NCBI GenBank assembly: GCA_037367355.1 | Contig: CM074700.1 | Span: 1,240,001 to 1,304,000 of the forward strand | Length of the DNA: 64,000 bases | Origin: Neoscytalidium dimidiatum | Lineage: Eukaryota > Ascomycota > Dothideomycetes > Botryosphaeriales > Botryosphaeriaceae | Direction of reading: 5' to 3' | Part shown: one piece after another, positions 47,097 to 59,094 of the stretch | Layout: each line of letters begins with the position of its first letter | Position numbering within the stretch: the first letter of the stretch is position 1 | The notes under the pieces: generated by a model | Told to the model about the DNA's origin: nothing | Seen by the model: only the letters and a program-made list of their open reading frames with translations | Databases searched by the model: none | Translations under genes and position numbers: made by a program

Positions 47097-49549
47097 TGCA
47101 TTTAATGGCCTTCCCTATACCCATAGCGACTTCTTTTTCTTTTTTTCTTTTTTTCTTCCCTACGTATGTACAGATAACGATGAATGATAAAAGACGCAAA
47201 TACACAGCACTAGAGCTCGCCATGACTCGCATCGGTCGTACAGTCGCAGAGAACCCGCTTCCCCGCCGGCCATGCCTAATGAAGCTATAATTTGCGTCCC
47301 CATGAGCAGTTCGTGCTTCAGCGCAATCTGTGCGTGTCAGCAGGGATCAAGTCAGTTTGGCAGCCCTGTCGCTGAGCCGAGCGGGCGGCCAATCAGAAAA
47401 AGAAAAATAGCCAGGCGGAGGCATCCACGGGCCAGGGCGCCCAGACACCTCCAATCTGCTCGCGTATCTCCATCGGGCCAAGTCGTCACTCCTTCAGGGA
47501 TTGGGGCCGCAAGTATGTGATCGATGCGGGCAGTTCATGCCGCCTGTCCCGGGCGCTGCCTGTCAGTCAGTCGTCGTCGTCGTCGTTGGGAAAGTCCGCC
47601 CGGCTGTATTGACAAATCGGAGAAAATCCAGGCGTGTAAAAGTAGGTTCGAGATCGCACCTCTGCTGATCGTATCCAAGTGTTTCAGCTCCTGGTTCCTG
47701 CAGCAAAGCAGCTGCTTGTAGAAAGGAAGGGCCCCCGCCCACGCTGTTGCTGCGGGTGTCTGATACGTCCACACGACGCTTCAATCCGCTTCGACGACCT
47801 CCCTGGGACCCGCCTCGAACAATTGGGTTTTTACCTTTCAAAACATTTTCGGAGCAACGCCTCTTTCCGGATCGGCCCGTCGAACAAACTCTTTGGCTTC
47901 CCTTCTCCTCGTTCCGCGGAGCGGTCCATGAAGCGACTGGGGTTCGTGTAACGGCTGCTGTGCCGTAGCGCGCTAAGGGGTGACGGTAGCCTCTGGACCA
48001 TCTTGCTTGCGGGATCGCGCTGCATGCGCCATCGAGCTTATTGACCCCGCGCACAGGCCACCGGCTGCAAGCTTCTCGCTTTGTAACCTTGTAGACTGCT
48101 CAAACAGGTTGACAGGTGCAGCCCCAGGCGTCTTTCCGTTTTCGCGCCTCAGGGAACAGCCCTTCACCCAGAGTTCTTTCAAGTACGGGAGGTTCGGCCG
48201 CTCCAAGAATCTCAGCTGACGTGGGCTATCAAAATCGAAGAGGAAAGTCGTGCCTAACCTTTTTCTTATACTCGTCGCTCATCATCTTTTGGAACGACAC
48301 TTGTGAAAATTGATTCCTCGCACACGTGTCTTACCATTCTCGGCCCTTTTAAATTTTTTTTTTTTCTATCCTTCCCACAATCCTTTCACAGACCTGGTAC
48401 ATTCCTCCACCCGCGCCAGCCACCTTTCGCTCCCCCACCTCTCCGCCACGATTGCACCACGCCGTAGCGGACCCTTCTTCCAGCTTACCGTGATGCATCG
48501 CATGTCTCAGCGGGCGCGCACCGGCGCCCAAAGACTAGATATTGGGGGGAGGGAGGGGAACAATGCCACACGAGCGGCGTTCGAACAGCTGCGCTCCTCC
48601 GCTCGCTATTTGGAACCCTGAGCCGCACCACCGCGGCGCGGGAACGCGTCTTCCATTGCCAGGTGGGATGCTCTGGCTCTCGAATCGTCACGCTGGCAGG
48701 ATCAAACTCGTGGGAGGATAAAGGGCGTGGCGTCCGAGAACGGTCGTCTTGATGTACGTAGCTGATGGGGACGGCGAAGGCCGCGGCCCCACTCCTCACG
48801 AGGCTGAAATCGCTTCAGCGAGACACGAGCCGCACGTGCGAGCCAAGGATCTGTGAAGAGCCTCGCGAGAGGCGACGAGAAGCTGCTGCGAACGCCTAGC
48901 GCGGTCGAATGGACTTGGGACCGCAAGCTGACGGTTTCATCTTGCATTGATGAAGCCGAAAAAGGGGAGATCTTACAACGCCGCGTCAACACCCTGGTAC
49001 ATTGCTGCGCGTTCGAAGGCGAGGGTGATGACAGAATGCATCCAAATGCAACATGGTGTGGCGAAGAGGCATCACAGACTCCTTTGCGAAATGCCCGTAA
49101 AGTCACGATATGGCCAATGTTTCAAGTAGCAATGTAATCTTCATTCTTTCTAAGGAAAAAATGCCGACAAAAAAAAGAACCCCGTTCTAGTGCAATTTGT
49201 GCTGAAGAAAGGGACGCGGTCTATAACAGAAATCGAGCAAAGTTTTATTCTTTTCCGAAGAAACCCGTGGCAATGATAGACGACAAAAGAGAGTAAGAAA
49301 AGAACCAAAAGGAAAAAGAGAAAGAAAAGGAAAGGAAACAAGCCATCGTACCAAACGCTCCTCTAGAAGTAGAAACAATAGTCTAGTGTGTCTTTGATCT
49401 TAAAGCAACGATCTAGTGTTTGTCTTTCTTCTTTTAGCAAAATCCAAAAAAGGGTAGGGAAAAAAAGGAAGAAGGGAAAAATATAGGAAATAATTTCCAG
49501 TTTAGCCATGCCCATGCCAGATCTCACTCACCCACCACTTTCCCTAAGC
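47097..49549. other. Intergenic region between membrane protein and NRPS 3' end
   Basis: About 2.45 kb between convergent genes. There are T-rich runs just after the membrane-protein stop (47128-47160) and A/G-rich sequence at 49280-49500. No gene recognised. Confidence 0.45.
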
Positions 49550-52500
49550 CTAAGCCAACAACTCCCCCATCCTTGCACCCTCCCTCTCCATCACCCCGAA
49601 CACCTTCTCAAACACACCCACCACCTCGCCATCCACCCGCTTCTCCGGCACCGCGCCATTATCCCACTGCAGTTTCAACCGGTGACCACCCGACGCCGTC
49701 TTCTGCACCTCGACCATCAGCGCGTAGTTGATCTCCATGTAGACCTTGCACTGAGCCATGACGATCCAGCGGGGCGGGGGCTTGACGCCGACGGGGGCCG
49801 GCTCGAAGGGCTGGAAGCAGTACAGCAGCTTGGCCGCGTTGCTGGCGCGGTCGCGGCCGAGGCGCTTGTAGATGTCGGTCAGCCCGACGGTACCGTGCTC
49901 GGTCGTCTCCCAGAAGAGCGATTGAACGTCCTTCAGGAAGGAGGCCACGGGCGTGTCGGCGCCAGGCAGCTGTTGGCGGAGTGGCAGAAAGTTGGCGCAC
50001 GTGCCGTTGAGCAGCTGCGGGTCGGCGACGTCGGCGTTGCGGCCTGTGATGAGATTGTCGATGAGGACGTCCTGACTGCCGGTGATCTTGCTGGCTGTGA
50101 CGAGGTAGGCAGCGAGGAACACCGTGGAGGAGGTGACGCCAAACTTGGCTGCGATGGCGTCGACCGGCGCGTCGATGGTGGCGAACTTGAGGCGGTTGGT
50201 GACGGGCTGAAGGGGCAGATCGTGCGCCGGCTCGTACGATTGGAGAGCCTGCTGCCAGTACTCGAGATCCGCTTCGTGGTCGGCGGCGGAGACCCAGTCG
50301 ATGTATTCCTTGAAGGAGTGGACCTTGGGGTTCTTTTCGCCAGCAGCCATGGCGGCGAACTGGTCGTCGAAGATGCGGAGGAGCGTGCCGTCGTAGGAGC
50401 CGTGGTTGACCTTGATGCAGAGCGTGCGCGAGCCATCCTTCAGCGAGCGCAGAAGGCGGTACTTAACGTGGGCGGTGCCAAAGACGAAGGTGCTGTCGCG
50501 CAGGGCCTCCATAAAACGGACCTTCTCACCGTCGGATCTATAGGTCAGCTCATCCCAATCCAGAGTTGTGTCGCGGAGAATAATCTGAATGCTTTGTTAG
50601 TAGATGAGTAGTCGTTGCGGAAGCGGTTTCACTTACCTGGTACCACGACGAGGGATCTTTAGGGTCTGTCTGGTGGTAGCATGCCCGAAGGATCTGGTTC
50701 TTCGCCGTTAACTCCTCAGTGAGCTTCTTGTATTGCTCGAGGTCGAAGTCCTTCGGAAGTTCACGGCAGGCGGTCAGGTTCCAGAACTGATGTTTCGTGT
50801 TGCCCTGGATCAAGAACTCGGCCTGACCGGGACCACAAGGCAGCACTTCCTCGATATGCTTGGCGTAGTCAAGGCCAGCATCCTTGATGGCTGCTAGAAC
50901 GGAATCGGGAACCTTGCGTTCCTTCTTGGCCTTCTTAGTCTTCTCGACGGCCTTCTTGAGATGCTTCGCTTGCTCGGCCAACGTCGGGTTCGAAAGGACG
51001 TGAGCCACCGACAAAGCGTATGATAGGCGACGACACTCAGCAACGACGTTGATTGCTGAGATAGAATCTCCACCGAGGCTGAAGAACACAGAGTTGGCGC
51101 CGATGGACTCGGCCGGCTCGCCGAGGACTGCTGACCAAACCTCTTGCATAATGCGCTCCTGCTCCGTCTCGACCGGCTTAAACTCCTCATCGCTCTCCTC
51201 CTGGGGGATGTACTGCGCCACAATACTCTTGTCTAAGCTTTCCACCAGAGCAACGAGCTGCTTCCGGTTAGCCTTACCCGAGGGCAGGGTAGGGAAGCTG
51301 GTGAAGGGCAAGAAGAGGGCAGGCATCATGTAGTGCGAGATCGTGGTAAGCTTTTGCTTGAGTTCGAGTACACTACCAAGCCTGGTCTCTGGCGCCATTG
51401 GCGCATTGTCGCTCGGCTTATGGTCGCCGTCAAAGATGCAGAAAGCGACTAGCTGACGCTTGCCACTAACTTCCGCAACCGAGACGACAACGGCGTCGAC
51501 ATCGCCAGTCTTGAGGATCGCATTCTCAATCTCGCCGAGCTCGATGCGGAATCCGTTAAGCTTGACCTGATAGTCCCTCCGGCCTAAGCAGATCAGCGAC
51601 CCATCCTCAGCCCAGCTGGCCAGATCACCGGTGCGGTACAGCATCTCGCCGTCGATGTCGCGCACAAAGGCTGCACTGGTCTGTTCCGGGCGATTTATAT
51701 ATCCCTTGGCCAAGTGGGCACCGCGAACGCAGAGCTCACCAACCTGGCCGTCAGCCACACGCTCCAAGCTGCCATTCTCAGGCTGTACGATGACGGCTTC
51801 GGCGTGCTTTAGAGGGTAGCCGATGCTGTTGAGATGTCCGTCAGGCTCAACCTTGGAAACGGTCATGAGAATGGTAGCCTCTGTGGGTCCGTAGCCGTTG
51901 TAGACATCGACACTCTTCGCCCACTCAAGGATGTTGACATCGATCTTCTCTCCGCAAACGTTCAAAACTTTGAGCCTAGGGACTTCCGCAGGGCCGCCTC
52001 GAATGAGCTTGGTGATAGTCGGAGTGAGCATAACCTGCTCTACGCCCAGCTTGTTGATATAGCCTGACAGATCTCCAAGAACATCATCTTGAGGAGCTAT
52101 GCAAAGAGTGGCTCCGGCAGACAGCACGGTGAAGACGTCGTAGTAAGAAGCATCGAAAACGTAGTTGAGCACCCATAGAGACCGCCACTCGGACGTAACG
52201 GCGGTCGCCTCGATCATGCCCTCGGTAGAGGCGGTCACCGCCGAATGCGGGACGAGGACACCTTTGGGCAGGCCAGTAGAACCGGAGGTGTAGATTGCGT
52301 AGATGTCGCTATCGGGCGTCAAATCTGCAACCTCCACGGGTTCTCCAGCTGGATCAAGGTCCATTTCCTCTGGGACAACAAGCGGCAGGCCAAAGATGGC
52401 GCACTCGTCACTGTGCTCACTGTCGGTGATGACCCGCTTCGCCCCGACATCTTTGGCGATAAACGTATTCCTCTCGGCTGGGTTGCGGGGATCAAGAGGC

Positions 52501-55500
52501 GTGTAAGATGCTCCAGCCTTCATAATACCAAGTATGGCGATAAGGGTCTCGCCAGACTTCTCCATGTACAGCGGGATCATCTCACCATGCTGCACGCCTT
52601 GCTCGAGCAACCACCGGGCAAAGCTGTTGGCTTTGCCATCGAGATCACCGTAAGAAAGCTCTCCCTTGGTGGTCACGAGAGCAGTCTTCGACGGGTTGAT
52701 AGCGGCATGCGCTTCGAACGAAGCATGGGCCAGTCCAAAGTTCGTGGCTGATTTAGGGGCAGGGCTCTCATCCCGCAGCAGGTGCTGCATAGGCGAGTCA
52801 GAACGAGATCTGTCGCGTAGAGGATGATCCAAATTGTCTGCGAGCCACTCGACATTCCGCTTGAAAATGTCCAGGATGCTGCTTGCGCGCTTCAAGTCAG
52901 AAGAGTATGGTACGAGCAACTTTGCAACAGTTGGGTCATCCTCGGTGACCTCAATGTTGATGTACTGGGTGAAGTTGTTCGAATGCGTGATGACGGGTAC
53001 CAATGGGCTATCCTCAGCGACGTCTCCAAGCTGGACGAGAACGTTGACCATCGTGTTAATGGCGGTGGGCTTGACCGATGCAGCTGACAGCGCATGCCTT
53101 AGTCCTGTGTGTGCGTACTTTGACAAATTCCACAGGCCACTTTGAACGCTCTTGACGTATTCGAGCGAAGTCTTTGATCCATCGACGGACACACGCATTG
53201 GGGCCGTGCACAGAGTTGGACCACCGAGGTCCAAAACGCCATCAATATCAGCGTCTCTTCCAGAGAATTCCGTGATGAAGAGCACGTCGTTAGACGCCAG
53301 CTCCTCTGCCAGTGTAAGAGCCCAGGCGGCATGGACAGCAGTTCCAACAGTTACGCTGGCAGCGTGGCTGAGGTGAGCTAGGCGGTCGCCGAGCTTGGTT
53401 GTCAGGACGAAAGACTGGCTATCCTCCTCCGGGTCGGACAGATTTGGAAGATCTACGACGCTAGTTGGCGCGTCGTTGAGATATTTCTTCCAAAATTCCT
53501 GCGTTTCAGGGTTCCGGGAGAACTCCTGCTGATAGGCGACATAGGCGTTGAAAGGCAGCCTTGACACGGGCTCGTTGCCTTGGAGTATCGAGACCGAGTC
53601 GGTAATCAGGAACTGCCGAGACCAGTAGTCGAACAAAGCATGGTGCATCTGGAGGATGAGGTATTCGCCGCCTACGACGGTGGCACTGACAAGCGGGCCG
53701 ACCAGCGGCAATTCCTCTTCTTCGACCTCGCGAAGAGCGCTCTCCAAATCATTTCCAGAGATCTCCGACCATGGGAGCTCCAAAGTCGGGCGAACCAGCT
53801 GCAAGAAGCCCCTCTTCCACGGAAGGAACGCGGAGCGGAAGATGGCGTTCTGGTTGATGACGCTCTGGAGAGCAGATCGAATTGCTGTGGGTGAGACGTC
53901 GCGAAGCTTGTAAACACGCTTGTACACGTAGTTCGCGTTTCCGAGGATGCTATCAGCCAGCACGCCCTCTTGGAGTGGCGTGACGGGATATGCGTCTTCG
54001 AAACCGTCCAGTTTTGGCATTGGTCCGGAAGGCAGGAGCGAAAAGGGTTTCGGTGGCTTAGATTCCTTGACAGCAGAGTTGGAGCCGCGTGCTGCAATCT
54101 CCCGCAATGAGGAAGACTGCAGAATGTCAGCCACGGAGACGTGGATGTTCGCATGCCTCAATTTGGACGCGAAGACAATTGCATCCAGAGACGTTCCCCC
54201 GAGCTCTTGGAAAGACAAGCCAACATCGACGCTAGCAACATCCAAGGAGAGCGTGCCGGCTACGGCTTCGGCAACCTTGAACTCGAACACATCCAAAGTA
54301 TTTGACTGTCCGGATGTCGGCGTGAGTTCCGTCGGTGTCATTGTCTGGACCTTATTGACAAGAGAGACAACGTCGACTTTCCCGCTTGCATTCAAAGGAA
54401 GCTCAGGAACTTCCGACCAATAGCGTGGAATGGCGTAGGTAGGAATTTGCTCCTTTAGGGTTCGACGAAGGTCGCGCACAAGCGCAGCCCAGTCCTTGCT
54501 GTAGTCCGGGACGATAAGTGCAGCAAGCGCACTGCGGCCAGAAATTGTAGCGGAGACAACAAATGATTCTTTCACGCCCGGTTGTAGTTGAATGACAGCG
54601 TTGGATTCGCTAGGTTCGACGCGTTGCCCGTCAATCTTTACCTGCTGGTCAATTCTGCCAAGAAGCTCGATTGATCCATCGTCGCGAATAACAACCATAT
54701 CACCAGTCCGGTAAAGACGGCCATGGCCGAAAGGATTGGGGATGAAAACTTCTCGAGTCTTCTCCGGCAGATTCAGGTAATGGTCTGCCAACTGATTCCC
54801 TCCGAGACAGAGTTCTCCCGGCGTATGCGCGGGCACCGGGCTGAGGCTTCCAGGAGCCAAGACATAGCAGACGGTGCCTGATCTAAGTTAGCCATTCTGT
54901 TGCTGCCACGTGACAAGACATGTCCCGAGCACTTACTGTCCGAAGGCTTGCCAAGCACGTTCGGCGGCTGGCCGGAAAGGAGTCTGTGCCGCATGTTCAA
55001 CTAGGTAGATGAGTCAGTTACGTCGAAGCTTAAGCCAAGAGTAGCTAATATACCTGCGTGCATTCGCTGAGGCCATAAGCGCTGATCAGTTCCACTTTTT
55101 CGGCCCAAGCCTCCACGATAGCCGGTCCTACGGGTTCTCCGCCGAGAACCACCTTCTTGACCGTTGTAGGCATCGTCGACGGGTCAATCAATTTAAGCAT
55201 GCTCGGTGTAATCTCGAGAGACGATACCTCCATCTTCTGGAGAGTGTCCAGTAGGCCAACGGTGACGGCTTCCTTACTCGCGAGGCACAGCGTTCCTCCA
55301 CGGGAAAGCGAGCCAAGAATGGTCCTCTGCGCAGCGCTAAAGTGCGGGGCGTGGCAGAGCAGTTGGCGCAGGCGTTCTGCTGGACCTGGGCGGGGAAGTG
55401 CGGATAATCCCACCTCGACAGAGGCATGGGAGAGAACAACACCCTTAGGCCTGCCGGTCGTACCAGACGTGTAAATAACGTACGCGGTGTCCGTGGGTGC

Positions 55501-56091
55501 CTGGTAAACGTCGAGGTTCTTGCGCTTCTCCGCGGGTGCTGTGGAAGCCTTTAGGACCAACTCGTCGATCAAGAGCTCATGCGCTCCGGGGACGGCGCCG
55601 CGAGTATTGTTATCGACAATGAGGAAAGACGAGTGGGTGTCCTCAAGGACAAATCTGATCCTCTCGGCGGGTGCCTCGGGAGACACCAGAACGTATGCAG
55701 CACCAGTCTTCAATACCGCCAGAAGTGCGATTATCAAAGCCGGCGAGCGGGAAACGACAATGGGCACAATTGAGCCTCGACCGCACACCAAGTCTCGAGC
55801 GACGGCATTGGCAGTCTCATTGAGCTGCCGATAGGTGATATATGTTGAAGTCTCAAATTGGACAGCCACTGCATCCGGCGTCTTCTTTGCTTGGGTCTCA
55901 ACTAGGGCGTGAACGAGAGGCTGCGATTCCTGGTTCTTGAGTGATTTCGAGCGCTGTTGAGTAGCAAGCAGTTGATCAACGAGGGACTTGCGGCCCTCGA
56001 AGATGTCGTCGATGAGGCCGTGAAGAAGGCCATCCAGGATGCCGTCTAGAGCCGGCAGGCTGGAGACGTCTTTTTCAGCGTGGAGGACCAT
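49550..56091 (-). CDS. Two-module nonribosomal peptide synthetase (A-T-C-A-T-C)
   Basis: Backbone enzyme of a candidate cluster. Exons on the minus strand are 56091-55054, 55001-54938, 54877-50637 and 50584-49550, an intact frame of 2125 residues. A1 (about 55-540) has YTSGTTGRPKG at 207-217, AYGLSECTQ at 338-346 and LYRTGD near 422-427. T1 has the phosphopantetheine Ser597 in LGGTSL. C1 (about 660-1060) has HHALFDY at 779. A2 (about 1085-1580) has YTSGSTGLPKG at 1230-1240, NGYGPTE at 1361-1367, YRTGDLASW and LPSGKANRKQ. T2 has Ser1639 in LGGDSI. The terminal C domain (about 1690-2125) has NHGSYDG around His1842. There is no thioesterase, epimerase or methyltransferase domain. A1 carries Ser where the alpha-amino-binding Asp is expected in the A4 region (HFSAAQRTI), while A2 keeps FDASYYDVF. 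The two-module layout matches known fungal diketopiperazine-type synthetases, but the product is unknown. Confidence 0.95.
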
Positions 56092-56852
56092 GATGTCTGG
56101 CGTTTGGGTATGTCTTCGCAGAGTTCGGTGTGTTTTTGCAGAGTTGAATAGAGGTCCACACAGTTGAAGAGCTGTCGAGGCAGTTGAGCAGGTGTTTTCA
56201 AGGGAATTGATGCTGAAGAGGATGGACTGCTTGCTCTTTCTCTGGTATCACAGCTGCCTCTTTATACCGTTGCCCGCTTCGGAGTTGTTGATACTTGCTC
56301 CGGTTCTCGGCTCTCCCCGCAGCATCATCAGATGGCATAATGTTCAGTCAACAGTTTGTTTGTCATATCAACTGTTTCATGAGGGCGTGGGGTGGTGTGA
56401 AGAGCTCTGGATTTTGCGACTAACTCTTAGCAGTAGTGAAGGATTTGCCAGTTCGGGCTAGACCATCCGACGGCGAGGTATCTACAATGGCCAGGCCACG
56501 CCTGCAGTTGAGATGGACAAGGGCAGAGGGTGATGAACAGGATAGCTAACCTGAAGCAGTAGCGTAGCAGCGCAGAATTCTTCCGTCCTGGATTCGTATC
56601 CACGAGAATGGTACAGTTGCTGACCCCAAGGAAGGATTTCTAGAACGGTACGGCGGAACAGACCGCTGACGTGCTCTGTGCTGAGTTTCTTACAGGCTGA
56701 GGCGCGTTGTGGCGTTTGCATTAGTACTGTCATGCATTTCCGCAACAGATATAATTGCCTCACGCTCGCGCGGGTCCAGCATCCAGAACCAACACAAGCT
56801 ACAATCATTTCCAACAGCTTGATCCTTCAAGAAAATCTTTTTTTTTTCCACA
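56092..56852. promoter_or_regulatory. Bidirectional promoter of NRPS and MDR reductase
   Basis: This 761-bp region lies between the NRPS start (minus) and the reductase start (plus). A TATAAA lies on the minus strand at 56266-56261, about 170 bp upstream of the NRPS ATG. An ATATAATT lies at 56749-56756 on the plus strand, about 100 bp upstream of the reductase ATG. No regulator-specific palindrome could be assigned, and no Zn2Cys6 regulator gene is in the window. Confidence 0.45.
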
Positions 56853-57914
56853 ATGGCACAGCTTGTCACTCAGACGCGCGGCGGACCTGGTGTCCACTTC
56901 CACGCATTGGACAAAATCGCGCAGCCGGGCGACGGGGAGGTGGTGGTCCGATTGCTGGCTGCGCCCATCAACCCACTGGATCTCCTCGTGCTGGGCAATG
57001 CGTACCCGGTCAAACCCCTGTTCAAGCATGGCGACGAGGCCATCCCCGGCTATGACGGTGTTGGCGAAGTGGAGCAATGCGGACGTGGGGTGGCGGGCCT
57101 GAACCCTGGGGACACGGTCATCCCTAGCCGGTTCGGCATTGGCACCTGGCGGACGCGGGCGGTGCTCCCGGCGTCGGCGCTACAGAAGGTGGACCGGCCC
57201 GCCGATGTGGCTTTCGCATCCATCCTGCGCATCTCGGTGGCGCCGGCGTTCTGCCTGGTCGAGGACATGCGCGCGCTCAAGCCCGGCGACTGGATTATCC
57301 AGAACGCCGGCACGTCCGTGGTCGCGCAGATGGTCGCGCAGTTCGCACACATGCGCGGCGTGCATGTGCTGAGCGTCGTGCGCGACCGCGCCGAAGAAGA
57401 TGCGCACGAGGTCAAGGCCAGGCTCCTGCGAGCTGGGGCCAGGGCCGTGGTTACCGAAAGCGAGCTCGCGGCCGGCGGCCTGGTCGAAGGACGCCGCGTG
57501 GTTCTCGCACTGGACTCGGTGTTTGGCGAGTCCGGGCGGCAGCTGGTGAAAGCTCTGTCCCCAGGCGGAACATACGTGCAGCTGGGCTTCCTCGGTGGCG
57601 GTGGGGCGAGGCTTGAGCTCGACGCACGCGACCTGTTCGGGCGGCAGCTTACCATGAAGGCGTTTCGCGGCTCAGCGCAGCTGGCGGCACGTAGCGAGAC
57701 CGAGCAGCGCGACCTGCTCAATTGGTTCATCGAACTGTTCAACGATGGAGCGCTGCAACTGCCGGCGCTGGGCTTGGAGCGCGTCGAGTGGTCTACGGCG
57801 GAGACGCAGACTGCGGGGGCGCGAGTCATCGGAGCGATTAACAGGGCGCAGACGGCGCAGTTGGGCCAGCGCAAGCAGATTCTGGTATTCCAGCCGGAAG
57901 GGGAGCGGGAGTGA
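56853..57914 (+). CDS. Zinc-independent MDR oxidoreductase, 2-enoyl thioester reductase-like
   Basis: Medium-chain dehydrogenase/reductase of the ETR1/MECR (trans-2-enoyl-CoA reductase) branch. It is intronless, with 353 residues. The GroES-like N-terminal half has NPLDLLVLGNAYPVKP, IPGYDGVGEVE and NPGDTVIPSRFGIGTWRT. The Rossmann half has WIIQNAGTSVVAQMVAQFA, VLSVVRDR and LSPGGTYVQLGFLGGGG. NADPH-dependent reduction of an activated double bond is the family reaction. The zinc-ligand Cys cluster of true alcohol dehydrogenases is absent. Within the cluster it could reduce an enoyl or imine-type intermediate bound to, or released from, the NRPS. It has no obvious mitochondrial presequence, which argues against it being the housekeeping Etr1. 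The start follows a poly-T leader with the context cacaATGg. Confidence 0.88.
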   Translation: MAQLVTQTRGGPGVHFHALDKIAQPGDGEVVVRLLAAPINPLDLLVLGNAYPVKPLFKHGDEAIPGYDGVGEVEQCGRGVAGLNPGDTVIPSRFGIGTWRTRAVLPASALQKVDRPADVAFASILRISVAPAFCLVEDMRALKPGDWIIQNAGTSVVAQMVAQFAHMRGVHVLSVVRDRAEEDAHEVKARLLRAGARAVVTESELAAGGLVEGRRVVLALDSVFGESGRQLVKALSPGGTYVQLGFLGGGGARLELDARDLFGRQLTMKAFRGSAQLAARSETEQRDLLNWFIELFNDGALQLPALGLERVEWSTAETQTAGARVIGAINRAQTAQLGQRKQILVFQPEGERE

Positions 57915-58030
57915 GGGCGCTGAGGGCGCTGAGGGCGCCATTGGGGGCCGGGCTGGTGACGGGCGGCGGATGACGGGTGACGGGTGACGGGGGCGAGTGA
58001 CGAGCGACGAGCGACGAGCGACGAGCGACG
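57912..58030. repeat. Short tandem repeats downstream of the MDR gene
   Basis: Three arrays follow one another: tgagggcgc about three times at 57912-57938, tgacggg three times near 57971-57991, and cgacgag about four times near 58001-58030. The first begins at the MDR stop codon. The last two have a 7-bp period. Confidence 0.75.
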
Positions 58031-59094
58031 GTCGACAGCGCGCGGCGGGCGACGGATGCGGCGTCGTGGATGAGCGAAGGAAGGCGGGAGCGGCGGCGGC
58101 ACAAGCCGTGGGCGGCGATTCAGAGGATTCAGTCCTAGCTAGTATGCGGTAGGAGGGAGCAATTGATGGATGAAAATGAATCGGCGACGCGTTTGAAGTG
58201 ATGTGATGTGACCGGGGCGCGTTCCTGAGGTGCTCCGTGCGTGAAACGCTGTGACGGGGGCTGGGCCGGTGCCCAGTAATGCTGCTGGCCGCTGGCTGCT
58301 GGCTGCTGGCTGCTGGCTGCCCGCCGCGCTGGTTGCAGTAGGCCACGCGACGGCGGCTGCACTGCCCAAACGGGCTGGCCATTCAGGGCACTTCTTGGTC
58401 AGCACGAGCCGCAGGGTCGCATTTGCGGTTGAACGTAAGGTGGGGGCTGATCGTGATTTTCCGGAGGCCCCGCTCGCTCGCTTGTCCAACCCCCAGCGCA
58501 GGGTCCAGCTCAGCACGACGACGCAATTCTGTCTTCACCATCCTGCCGCCTGCCGTCTGCCGTCTGCCACGCGGGTCCTCCGGCCGAGCCCTACGCCTCA
58601 TCCGTGCAGTCTCCCACCCTTCCCATTACCGCTTAGGTCGGATCCTTCCGCTTACCCTAGCACCCTGGCCCGCCCCACCTGTCATTTACGGCAATGGACA
58701 ACACCTCATCCTTTTGCTACTCTGGGTAGCGCTATGACCGAACTCTGGCCTCATGCTGCCACAAAATTGCATTTTTCTTTCCCCTGCGAATCCTTCCGCT
58801 CTCCCACGCCAATTTGCAAATGGCTGGCTACATTAGCCGCTGCCGAGTCTTACCGCACCGCTGGCGTGGTCTGCGCCTGCACGCTGACGGCATACTAGTT
58901 GATGCCTAGACTGCCACACGTCCATACGAGCGCATGCGCGAGGCACGGGTTTCTCATTCTATTCGGCATGGCACAATGGATGCAGACTTCCCAAAAGAGT
59001 AAGATTCTATCCAATTTCACATTTCATCCAACCATGTAAAGAGATCTAATCAGCTATAGGCTACTTCTCCGGCGTGCAAAAAAAAAAGCACTCC
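57915..59094. other. Intergenic region rich in short tandem repeats
   Basis: About 1.2 kb between convergent cluster genes. Apart from the tandem repeats nothing coding was recognised. Confidence 0.45.
58286..58320. repeat. Heptamer array (ggctgct)n
   Basis: About five near-perfect copies of a 7-bp unit between the MDR and CMD-like genes, with the same period as the arrays at 57971-58030 and 2532-2573. Confidence 0.8.

Noticed and set aside
47640..47665. ggttcgagatc resembling a tRNA B box
   Set aside because: The box does not end in TCC, and no A box or cloverleaf stems could be built around it. No tRNA or rRNA gene was found in the window.
49508..50611. A 367-codon plus-strand frame opposite the NRPS terminal C domain
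   Set aside because: It overlaps the intact NRPS exon and runs through its last intron, with no recognisable family.
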